Shown in pieces: positions 34,876 to 42,564 of a stretch of DNA of 64,000 nucleotides. A model generated the notes under the pieces. The model was given only the letters and a program-made list of their open reading frames with translations. It ran no database searches and had not been told where the DNA came from. The stretch's first letter is position 1, and each line of letters begins with the position of its first letter. The translations under genes were made by a program, and so were the position numbers. Source of the stretch: Gammaproteobacteria bacterium (GTDB lineage: Bacteria; Pseudomonadota; Gammaproteobacteria; JAADJB01); contig JAADJB010000045.1 of the NCBI GenBank assembly GCA_013151035.1, forward strand, positions 31,248 to 95,247, written 5' to 3'.

Positions 34876-37800
34876 ATGAACAAATTTATTCAGACATTAG
34901 AAAAACGAATCCTGGTTCTTGATGGTGCGATGGGTACCATGATTCAGAGCTATGGCTTGGATGAAGATGGTTATCGTGGAGAGCGTTTCAGCGATCACCC
35001 CTGCGATCTGAAAGGTAATAATGATCTTTTATCGATTACCCAACCAACGATTATTCGCGATATTCATAAGGCCTATCTTGAGGTGGGTTGCGATATTGTT
35101 GAGACTAACACCTTTAATTCTACTTCTATCTCACTCGCTGATTATCAGCAGGAAGAACTGGTTTATGAGTTGAATGTGGCAGCAGCGCGTGTTGCCAAAG
35201 AAGCAGCGGATGAGTTTAGTACAGCAGATAAACCGCGATTTGTCGCGGGTGTGTTGGGGCCGACTAACCGTACTGCCAGTATGAGTCCTGATGTTAATAA
35301 TCCAGGTTTTAGAAATATCAGCTTTGATGCTCTGCGTGATACCTATTACGAGGCAACTCGTGGTCTGGTGGATGGCGGCGCTGATCTTATCCTGATCGAG
35401 ACCATCTTTGATACCCTGAATGCCAAGGCAGCGGTCTTTGCCGTGAAGTCTTATTTTGAGGATAGTGGTCATACGCTTCCGGTCATGATCTCCGGCACCA
35501 TTACCGATGCCAGTGGGCGCACACTCTCCGGGCAAACTGTGGAGGCCTTTTATAATTCTCTGCGGCACATGGAGCCGGTTTCGATTGGTTTTAATTGTGC
35601 CCTGGGTGCAAAACAACTACGCCAGCATATTGTTGAGTTATCCGGTTTTGCCGATTGTGGAGTTAACGCGCACCCCAATGCCGGTCTGCCCAATGAGTTT
35701 GGTGAGTATGATGAATCACCTGAAGAGATGGCGCAGGAGATTGGTGAGTGGGCACAGCACGGATACCTTAATATTATTGGTGGTTGTTGTGGAACAACCC
35801 CGGCACATATTAAGGCAATTGTGGATGTGGTTGCAGAATGTAAGCCGCGTCAGATTCCTGCACATGATTATACTTTGAGGTTAGCGGGCCTTGAGGCTGA
35901 AAATGTGAATGATGATTCTTTATTCCTGAATATTGGTGAGCGTACTAATGTTACTGGATCAGCGCGTTTTAAACGGCTGATCCTGGAAGGTGAGAATGAT
36001 ATAGCGCTGGATGTTGCGCGTGAGCAGGTCGAGAATGGTGCGCAGGTGATCGACATCAATATGGATGAGGCGATGCTGGATGGCAAGAAGGCGATGGCTG
36101 ACTTCCTGAATTTGATTGCCTCTGAGCCGGATATCTCCAGGGTTCCGGTGATGATTGATTCATCCAAGTGGGAGATTATTGAGGCTGGTCTGAAGTGCAT
36201 ACAAGGTAAGGGCATTATTAATTCCATTAGCATGAAGGAAGGTGAAGAGGCTTTTATCAAACATGCTCAACTCGCCAGAAAATATGGTGCGGCAGTCATT
36301 GTGATGGCCTTTGATGAGCAAGGGCAGGCGGATACCCGTGAGCGCAAGATTGAGATCTGTTCCCGCGCTTATAAAATTCTAACCGAGCAACTTGATTTTC
36401 CAGCAGAAGATATTATCTTCGATCCGAATATCTTTGCCATTGCCACCGGGATTGAGGAACACAATAATTACGGACTCGATTTTATTGAGGCAATCTCTAG
36501 CATCAAGCAAAACTTGCCTCATGCCAGGATATCCGGTGGCGTATCCAATGTATCTTTTTCCTTTCGCGGCAATAATGTTGTGCGCGAAGCGATCCATGCC
36601 GTATTTCTTTATTATGCCGTTAAGGCAGGTATGGATATGGGTATTGTCAATGCTGGGCAGTTGGCAGTGTTTGAGGATATACCGGCTGAGTTGCGTGACT
36701 GTGTGGAAGACGTCGTATTAAATCGGCGTGATGATGCTACGGATCGTTTACTCGATGTTGCTGAGCGTTATAAGGGTGATGCCGTTGCCAGCGTGCAGAA
36801 GGAGGATCTGGCATGGCGTGATCTGCCGGTTAAAAAACGTCTGGAACATGCGCTGGTAAAAGGCATTGATAGTTATGTTGTCGAAGATACCGAAGAGGCG
36901 CGTCTTTCTGTTGATCGTCCGATTCATGTGATTGAAGGGCCATTGATGGATGGCATGAATGTTGTGGGTGACCTGTTTGGTGAAGGTAAAATGTTTTTGC
37001 CCCAGGTGGTGAAGAGTGCTCGGGTGATGAAAAAGGCGGTGGCTCATCTGTTGCCCTTTATTGAGGCTGAGAAAGGTGAAGGTACGCGTTCCAAGGGCAA
37101 GATCCTGATGGCAACGGTGAAGGGTGATGTGCATGATATTGGCAAGAACATTGTCGGTGTCGTGTTGCAGTGTAATAACTTCGAGGTGGTGGATCTGGGT
37201 GTGATGGTGCCAACTCAGAAAATACTCGATGCTGCATTGGCAGAAGATGTAGATTTGATTGGTCTGTCCGGTTTAATTACGCCCTCACTGGAAGAGATGA
37301 CGCATGTGGCAAAAGAGATGCAGCGCATGGGTCTCAAGATGCCATTAATGATTGGTGGTGCAACCACCTCGCGGGTGCATACTGCGGTAAAGATTGAGCC
37401 GAATTATCAAGGTGTCTCGGTCTATGTGAAGGATGCCTCGCGTGCTGTAGGTGTTGCACAAAATCTGATCAGTGAAGATTTACGTGAGGATTACATCAAT
37501 AACCTCAAGCAGGAATATGAACTGGTTAGAGAGCGTCACAAGGGTAAGGTGCGTAAGACGGACTGGTTGACCCTTGAAGCTGCACGCGAAAACAGGATTA
37601 AGATTGACTGGGATAAAACAGAAATTATACAGCCCCGGGAGATGGGCGTGCAGGTGTTTGATGACTGGTCGCTAGAAGATCTTAGAGAACATATCGACTG
37701 GACACCTTTCTTTAAGGCGTGGGAACTAGCTGGACGTTACCCTAAAATCCTTAAGGATGAAAAGGTCGGTGTAGAGGCACAGAAATTATTTAATGATGCA

Positions 37801-38550
37801 CAACAGATGCTGGATAAAATCGTCACTGAGAAATGGTTAAAGGCGAAGGCGATTATTGGCCTGTTCCCGGCTAATCAGGTGAATGAGGATGATATCGAGA
37901 TCTATACCGATGAGACTCGGGAACAGGTATTGATTGAGTTGCATCAGCTACGTCAGCAAACGCAAAAGCCACCGGGTCGTGCCAACAAGTGTCTGTCTGA
38001 TTTTGTGGCACCGAAAGAATCCGGTTTGAAGGATTACATGGGTGCCTTTGTTGTCACTGCTGGAATTGGTATTGATGAGCATGTTGAGCGTTTTGAAAAA
38101 GAGCATGATGATTATCAGGCGATTATGTTGAAGGCGTTGGCTGATCGGCTGGCTGAGGCTTTGGCAGAATCTCTGCACAAACGTGTGCGTAAGGATATTT
38201 GGGGCTACAGTGGTAATGAGTCACTGGATAATGATCAACTAATTAAAGAAACATACAAGGGTATTCGTCCGGCACCGGGTTATCCTGCCTGTCCAGATCA
38301 TACGGAAAAGGATCTGTTATGGGATCTTTTGCCAGTGAAGGAAAAGACCGGGATCTGGTTAACAGAATCGAAGGCGATGGTGCCCACGGCTGCGGTTAGT
38401 GGCTGGTATTTTGCCCATCCTGATGCGCATTATTTTGCGGTGGGGAGGCTTAACAGGGATCAGGTCGAGGAGTATGCTGAGCGTAAGGGGTATTCGGTGA
38501 CGGATATGGAGCGTTGGTTGGTTGCTAATTTGGGGTATGAGTTGGAATGA
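34876..38550 (+). CDS. metH: MetH, cobalamin-dependent methionine synthase
   Basis: 1224 residues, normal MetH length with all four modules. The homocysteine-binding barrel is at about 1-325 with [11 protein letters not shown] (zinc Cys pair). The methyltetrahydrofolate domain is at about 350-620 ([20 protein letters not shown]). The B12 cap and Rossmann domains are at about 650-890, with [12 protein letters not shown] at about 750 placing the cobalt-ligating His. The C-terminal reactivation domain lies from about 900 ([15 protein letters not shown] near 1135). It transfers methyl from methyl-THF to homocysteine. No cobalamin riboswitch is seen in the short upstream gap, which is filled by a palindromic repeat. 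Confidence 0.97.
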   Translation: MNKFIQTLEKRILVLDGAMGTMIQSYGLDEDGYRGERFSDHPCDLKGNNDLLSITQPTIIRDIHKAYLEVGCDIVETNTFNSTSISLADYQQEELVYELNVAAARVAKEAADEFSTADKPRFVAGVLGPTNRTASMSPDVNNPGFRNISFDALRDTYYEATRGLVDGGADLILIETIFDTLNAKAAVFAVKSYFEDSGHTLPVMISGTITDASGRTLSGQTVEAFYNSLRHMEPVSIGFNCALGAKQLRQHIVELSGFADCGVNAHPNAGLPNEFGEYDESPEEMAQEIGEWAQHGYLNIIGGCCGTTPAHIKAIVDVVAECKPRQIPAHDYTLRLAGLEAENVNDDSLFLNIGERTNVTGSARFKRLILEGENDIALDVAREQVENGAQVIDINMDEAMLDGKKAMADFLNLIASEPDISRVPVMIDSSKWEIIEAGLKCIQGKGIINSISMKEGEEAFIKHAQLARKYGAAVIVMAFDEQGQADTRERKIEICSRAYKILTEQLDFPAEDIIFDPNIFAIATGIEEHNNYGLDFIEAISSIKQNLPHARISGGVSNVSFSFRGNNVVREAIHAVFLYYAVKAGMDMGIVNAGQLAVFEDIPAELRDCVEDVVLNRRDDATDRLLDVAERYKGDAVASVQKEDLAWRDLPVKKRLEHALVKGIDSYVVEDTEEARLSVDRPIHVIEGPLMDGMNVVGDLFGEGKMFLPQVVKSARVMKKAVAHLLPFIEAEKGEGTRSKGKILMATVKGDVHDIGKNIVGVVLQCNNFEVVDLGVMVPTQKILDAALAEDVDLIGLSGLITPSLEEMTHVAKEMQRMGLKMPLMIGGATTSRVHTAVKIEPNYQGVSVYVKDASRAVGVAQNLISEDLREDYINNLKQEYELVRERHKGKVRKTDWLTLEAARENRIKIDWDKTEIIQPREMGVQVFDDWSLEDLREHIDWTPFFKAWELAGRYPKILKDEKVGVEAQKLFNDAQQMLDKIVTEKWLKAKAIIGLFPANQVNEDDIEIYTDETREQVLIELHQLRQQTQKPPGRANKCLSDFVAPKESGLKDYMGAFVVTAGIGIDEHVERFEKEHDDYQAIMLKALADRLAEALAESLHKRVRKDIWGYSGNESLDNDQLIKETYKGIRPAPGYPACPDHTEKDLLWDLLPVKEKTGIWLTESKAMVPTAAVSGWYFAHPDAHYFAVGRLNRDQVEEYAERKGYSVTDMERWLVANLGYELE

Positions 38551-38572
38551 TGCTTCTGGTGGCCTTCGATTC

Positions 38573-38686
38573 GAGGCATGGGTTACTCCTCTTTATCAGA
38601 GACACGCCGTAAATACGTCCATGTAGGCTCGATGGCCGCGTCCATGCGGCCAACGGTCTCTGATAAAGAGGAGTAACCCATACCTC
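38573..38686 (+). repeat. Long-armed palindromic repeat, copy 4
   Basis: The best paired copy: left arm GAGGCATGGGTTACTCCTCT followed by TTATCAGAGAC pairs with the right arm at all but one position. The core is conserved with inner hairpin GGCCGC/GCGGCC, and the conserved tail CTCTCGCAGT ends the element. It lies between metH and the mscS-family gene. Confidence 0.95.
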
Positions 38687-38722
38687 TCGCAGTAGAAGAA
38701 TAGTAAGGATGGGGGGTGTTCA

Positions 38723-39781
38723 ATGAGTGAAGATTTGATCGGTATTATTAAGTCCTATGTCTCTAATGATTATCTACAGGCATTGGTGCTTTTGCTGGGC
38801 TTTGTCTTATTGGCTCGATTGATTAAGTGGTTACTTATTCGCAATCTGAAGAAATGGGTGAAGCGTACCCGTTCAGGTTTTGATGATGTACTGGTTGGTC
38901 TGCTTGAAACACCTGTGTATGTCAGTATTATTTTATTTGGTACCAGCTTATCACTTGGACTATTGAGCCTTCCTGATCGTGCGCTGGAATTAATGGTCTC
39001 CATTATCCAGACCTTCCTTGTCGTGGTCTGGAGTCGGTTTTCAATGCGGCTACTGGCAGAGTTGTTAACGCTATTCAGTGAAAAAACAGATTCATATATA
39101 AAGAGCCAGACCCTGCCTCTGTTTAAAAACCTGGGTTCCATTATTGTTTTTATTATCGCGCTCTATTTTATCTTTTTGGTATGGAATATTGATGTCACCG
39201 CCTGGGTCGCCTCAGCAGGTGTGATGGGTATTGCCATTAGTTTTGCCGCCAAGGATACCCTGGCTAATCTGTTTTCAGGTGTCTTTATTCTGGCTGATGC
39301 CCCTTACCGTATTGGTGATTTTATTGTGCTTGATACCGCTGAGCGCGGTATGGTGACGCATATCGGGATTCGTAGTACCCGGCTTTTGACTCGGGATGAT
39401 GTGGAGATCACCGTACCCAATGCGGTGATGGGTAATGCCAAGATTACTAACGAGACCGGTGGCCCTTATTCCAAGAATCGTCTACGAGTAAAAGTGAGTG
39501 TCGCCTATGGTTCAGATATAGATCAGGTCAGGGCGATACTGATTGAGATTGCCGAGCAGATCGAAGATGTGTGTGATACACCGGAACCCAGGGTTCGCTT
39601 TCGTTCCTTTGGTGATTCAGGTCTGGATATTGACCTACTGTGCTGGATTGCCGAGCCAGTGGTTCGGGGGCGGGTAAAGGATGCAGTAAATACCGCCATC
39701 TACAAACGCTTCATGAGAGAAGGGATTGAGATTCCTTATCCTAAACGTGATGTCTATGTGCGGGAGATGGGTGAGGGTTAG
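38723..39781 (+). CDS. MscS-family mechanosensitive channel
   Basis: 352 residues. N-terminal transmembrane helices (about 18-38, 68-85 and 95-115) precede the pore-lining and beta regions: VASAGVMGIAISFAAKDTLA, then NLFSGVFILADAPYRIGDFI near 165-200, the MscS signature. A cytoplasmic alpha/beta domain follows, ending PYPKRDVYVREM. The channel opens under membrane tension to release solutes on osmotic downshock. GGATGGGGGG precedes the start. Confidence 0.95.
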   Translation: MSEDLIGIIKSYVSNDYLQALVLLLGFVLLARLIKWLLIRNLKKWVKRTRSGFDDVLVGLLETPVYVSIILFGTSLSLGLLSLPDRALELMVSIIQTFLVVVWSRFSMRLLAELLTLFSEKTDSYIKSQTLPLFKNLGSIIVFIIALYFIFLVWNIDVTAWVASAGVMGIAISFAAKDTLANLFSGVFILADAPYRIGDFIVLDTAERGMVTHIGIRSTRLLTRDDVEITVPNAVMGNAKITNETGGPYSKNRLRVKVSVAYGSDIDQVRAILIEIAEQIEDVCDTPEPRVRFRSFGDSGLDIDLLCWIAEPVVRGRVKDAVNTAIYKRFMREGIEIPYPKRDVYVREMGEG

Positions 39782-39817
39782 CCCTGGATTGTCGGTTGGT
39801 TATCTCCACTCCGAACC

Positions 39818-39848
39818 GGGGACATAGCCGATTTTTGGCTGTGTCCCC
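39818..39848. repeat. GGGGACA hairpin repeat, copy A
   Basis: GGGGACATAGCC and GGCTGTGTCCCC, spaced by seven bases, pair over 12 bp with one mismatch (a compensated wobble). A second copy lies at 48169-48199. This sits after the mscS-type gene and directly upstream of an XRE remnant, where the start codon of that remnant is missing. Confidence 0.85.
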
Positions 39849-39875
39849 TTAGGCTATAGAAAAAAAACGAAGTGC

Positions 39876-40125
39876 CCCTGTTTTTCCCAGCAATCAGAAG
39901 ATTTTATCTCTTCTGGGGGAGAATATTAAGCTTGCCTGTAAACGGCGCAAGTATAGTCAGACACTGATTGCCGAACGCACCGGCCTAAGTCGATTAACTG
40001 TTCGAAAAATTCAGCAGGGTGATTTAACAGTTTCTATTGGTCATTATGTTGCCGTACTTAGTGTGCTTGGTTTGGTTGCAGACTTTGCAAAAGTGGCAAG
40101 TGATGATGAGTTGGGACGAAAGTGC
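39876..40125 (+). pseudogene. hipB: HipB-like HTH antitoxin remnant, no start codon
   Basis: An open frame reads ILSLLGENIKLACKRRKYSQ, TLIAERTGLSRLTVRKIQQG, then VAVLSVLGLVADFAKVASDD and ELGRK: a complete XRE/HipB helix-turn-helix. No ATG, GTG or TTG lies upstream in frame before the stop at about 39851, where a GGGGACA repeat has been placed. Beyond ELGRK the frame leaves antitoxin homology and stops at 40182. Confidence 0.75.
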
Positions 40126-40468
40126 AAGTTACCTGGAGTTAGCTCAGTTTTTAACGGCTCATGGGTCCAACACAAAAGATGACCTGGCTGAGCTATGGCG
40201 TCGAATGGTTTTTAATATTGCTGTCTCGAATACGGATGATCATTTAAGAAACCATGGTTTTATCTATCACAAGGGAGGGTGGTTATTAGCACCTGCCAGC
40301 GGATTACATTGAAATATTAATGAAGATGATGCGCTACAAATTAAAAACAAGGTTCTATCGAGTGTTAGGAATTGGGGGCTTATTGCTACAAAGGCTGGAA
40401 TAAGCAGAGCCGAACAGCCGTTTATGGCCCCCGCTTTTAATATAGAACCGGTAAATAATTCTGTGTAA
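40110..40468 (+). pseudogene. hipA: HipA-like kinase toxin, C-terminal remnant
   Basis: From about 40110 a different frame reads WDESASYLELAQFLTAHGSN, DLAELWRRMVFNIAVSNTDD and HLRNHGFIYHKGGWLLAPAS, the HipA C-terminal lobe with an intact NTDDHLRNHGF catalytic loop. After ASGLH comes a stop (40310-40312), then the same frame continues NINEDDALQIKNKVLSSVRN and ATKAGISRAEQPFMAPAF to 40468. The N-terminal two thirds of HipA are missing, fused directly behind the antitoxin remnant. It is a second, independent decayed hipBA locus. Confidence 0.8.
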
Positions 40469-40491
40469 CACTACCGGGCAGGCCGTCCGGA

Positions 40492-41229
40492 TTATTTTTT
40501 ACGTCTTGCGACACCCATTAGACCCAGTAAACCAGAGCCGAAGAGCCAGACTGCTGCGGGTACGGGTACCGCAGAAATGCCATTGAGGCGAATATTATCT
40601 AACGCAGCCGTGCCAAGCACTTCATCATAGAAAAATACATTGTCTATACGACCATCAAAAAATTCTCCAAAACCAGGGTTTTTACCAATGAAGGTTGTTG
40701 TATAACCCGATCCCTGTGTAGCATTTGTTGATTGAGTTATCCCGTCGATATAAAGTACGACATTACCCGCGACTTGATCGTAGGTAACGGCGATAAAGTT
40801 CCATGTACCGGTATAGGCCGGGGTGTTGCCGAGAACACCGGCACCGGTGAATGCCGACCAGCCCAGGGCACCACCGCGATTATCCAGACCAAGGGTGCGA
40901 TCATAAAATATGTTGTCATTTGATATCACTTTACCCATGTTTAGTACATCTGTCTGTACCCAGGCACCCATGGTGAGTGTAGGCATTGAGCTTGGGTTAA
41001 TATCAATGGGGATCTCGATATAGCTGCTTCCACTAAAATCATAGGCTTGTCCGGTGTATCCAAGTGCCTGAACTGCACCCACAATAGCGGTGGGATTATT
41101 AGCGTTGCCGGAGACATCATTGGCATTGCCGTCAAAGGGGTAGTAAGCAATTAAATGGGCGCTGGCTGTACTTGTAATCAGGACGCTGATAAGAGCGGCA
41201 CCAATGCGGGTTAAAAGTTTCTTATTCAT
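40492..41229 (-). CDS. LamG-like, VPVPA-CTERM exported protein
   Basis: 245 residues. A signal peptide (MNKKLLTRIGAALISVLITS then TASA) is followed by a LamG/concanavalin-type beta sandwich (about 26-205: LIAYYPFDGNANDVSGNANN; WNFIAVTYDQVAGNVVLYID; GRIDNVFFYDEVL). The C-terminal sorting signal is VPVPAAVWLFGSGLLGLMGV then ARRKK. LamG domains usually bind sugars or other surface ligands. The tail closely resembles that of the protein at 17231, so both are probably handled by the same exosortase-like system. Confidence 0.9.
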   Translation of the reverse strand: MNKKLLTRIGAALISVLITSTASAHLIAYYPFDGNANDVSGNANNPTAIVGAVQALGYTGQAYDFSGSSYIEIPIDINPSSMPTLTMGAWVQTDVLNMGKVISNDNIFYDRTLGLDNRGGALGWSAFTGAGVLGNTPAYTGTWNFIAVTYDQVAGNVVLYIDGITQSTNATQGSGYTTTFIGKNPGFGEFFDGRIDNVFFYDEVLGTAALDNIRLNGISAVPVPAAVWLFGSGLLGLMGVARRKK

Positions 41230-41401
41230 TTTTTTCTCCTCAATTTAAGCGATAGGCTTTTTATTTGTATATTGAGGTAATAAGCAATAATTGCGCCATT
41301 AATTTTATTTTTAATAAAATCAATTGGTTGTTGTTTTTTTGGGAAGCTATTGTGGTGTAGTGGTGGTGGATGTGTAAAAAAACACGAAATGTCTTAAAAA
41401 T

Positions 41402-41441
41402 AAAAAAGGCCGCTTGGCATTTAATCCCGGCGGCCTTTTTT
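41402..41441 (-). terminator. Intrinsic terminator of the peroxiredoxin gene
   Basis: AAAAAAGGCCGC and GCGGCCTTTTTT pair as a 12-bp stem around a 16-base loop. The T-runs at both ends allow termination in either direction; the nearest upstream gene on the minus strand is the peroxiredoxin (stop 41477). Confidence 0.9.
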
Positions 41442-41445
41442 ACTA

Positions 41446-41469
41446 GATCCCCGCTTTCGCGGGAATAAC
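41446..41469 (+). repeat. ATCCCCGC/GCGGGAAT palindromic repeat
   Basis: GATCCCCGCTTTCGCGGGAA then TAAC, a copy of the family at 8956, between the terminator and the peroxiredoxin stop. Confidence 0.8.
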
Positions 41470-41476
41470 CAAAGAG

Positions 41477-42082
41477 TTATAGTTTGTCGGCATTATCCTT
41501 AAGATAAGCAGCAACACCATCAGGGTTGGCATCCATACCCTTGTCACCTTCGGTCCAGCCAGCAGGACAAACCTCACCGTGCTCTTCATGGAATTGCAGG
41601 GCATCAATCATGCGCAGCATCTCATCAATGTTACGACCTAATGGCAGGTCATTAACGACTTGATGACGTACCAGGCCTTCCTTGTCGATCAGGAATGAAC
41701 CACGGAATGCAACGGCACCATCAGGTGTTTCCACATCGTATGCCTTGCAGATGCCATGGGTCATATCGGCGATTAATGGGTAACCGACGGCACCAATACC
41801 GCCATCATTGATGGCAGTGTTACGCCATGCATTATGGGTAAAGTGTGAATCAATAGAGACACCAATCACTTCAACATTACGCTTTTTGAACTCGGCCAGG
41901 CGATGATCAAAGGCGATCAGCTCGGATGGGCAGACAAAGGTGAAATCCAGAGGATAGAAGAAGATCACGGCAGCTTTGCCCTTGATCTCGGTTGAAAGGG
42001 TGTATTCATCTACGATGCTACCGTCACCAAGAACGGCGGGGGCAGTAAAATCCGGGGCTGGGCGGCCAACAAGTACGCTCAC
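41477..42082 (-). CDS. Typical 2-Cys peroxiredoxin (AhpC/Prx1 type)
   Basis: 201 residues. The peroxidatic Cys51 lies in PLDFTFVCPSEL and the resolving Cys172 in HGEVCPAGW. The C-terminal extension is the eukaryote-like Prx type. It reduces hydrogen peroxide and organic peroxides using thioredoxin or a dedicated reductase; no ahpF is adjacent. Upstream lies a close match to an IscR type 1 site, suggesting Fe-S/redox control. AGGAGAAATACTG precedes the ATG. Confidence 0.95.
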   Translation of the reverse strand: MSVLVGRPAPDFTAPAVLGDGSIVDEYTLSTEIKGKAAVIFFYPLDFTFVCPSELIAFDHRLAEFKKRNVEVIGVSIDSHFTHNAWRNTAINDGGIGAVGYPLIADMTHGICKAYDVETPDGAVAFRGSFLIDKEGLVRHQVVNDLPLGRNIDEMLRMIDALQFHEEHGEVCPAGWTEGDKGMDANPDGVAAYLKDNADKL

Positions 42083-42129
42083 AGTATTTCTCCTTAGTAT
42101 TTCAGATTGGTAAAAATAGAGACCATATA

Positions 42130-42154
42130 ATACCTTATAATTATAGTCAAGTAT
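42130..42154 (-). promoter_or_regulatory. IscR type 1-like operator upstream of peroxiredoxin
   Basis: A 25-base site agrees with the published type 1 IscR consensus (arms ATASYYGACT and AGTCRRSTAT about a five-base centre) at 22 of 25 positions by my count. The upstream half read on the minus strand, ATACTTGACTA, is perfect; the other half differs at three bases. It lies about 48-72 bases upstream of the peroxiredoxin ATG, overlapping a possible -35 TTGACT. No iscR gene is in the window. Confidence 0.6.
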
Positions 42155-42248
42155 TGTCCTGATTAATATTATTTTTCATTTTTAGCTAAAGGTTTCCCTG
42201 AATGGTTCGATTAAGTCGCGTTAAGTTAAAATTACAGGTGTGTATAAA

Positions 42249-42554
42249 ATGATTGAAGAAATGGAAACACCGCTTTGGGACGTTGCATTGGAGGCCCTGG
42301 CACGGGATCACTATCTAAAACAAGGTGATTCATTATTTTTAAATGATTTCAAGGGGTTGGCAAAGAATCACTCGATTCGTCTGGATGATATTATGGAGAC
42401 GCTGTTTCGTCTGGTGATTCATGGGAAATGGCAATATCAGGGTGAAAATATTGAGATTACTGAAGATACCCTGGATGCCCTGTATGTTAATCGGCGTTTG
42501 AAGGAAGAGGATCTGGATAAATTCAATGGTGGTTGGCAACCATTATCGAGTTAG
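42249..42554 (+). CDS. Small protein of unknown function
   Basis: 101 residues from ATG 42249; a GTG three codons earlier is also possible. It starts MIEEMETPLWDVALEALARD and contains LKQGDSLFLNDFKGLAKNHS and IRLDDIMETLFRLVIHGKWQ, mostly helical with a wide acidic content and no cysteines or membrane segments. I do not recognise a family. It diverges from the peroxiredoxin and converges on spoT, ending 11 bases from its stop, so it may be a lineage-specific gene. Confidence 0.6.
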   Translation: MIEEMETPLWDVALEALARDHYLKQGDSLFLNDFKGLAKNHSIRLDDIMETLFRLVIHGKWQYQGENIEITEDTLDALYVNRRLKEEDLDKFNGGWQPLSS

Positions 42555-42564
42555 GGTTTCTAGT

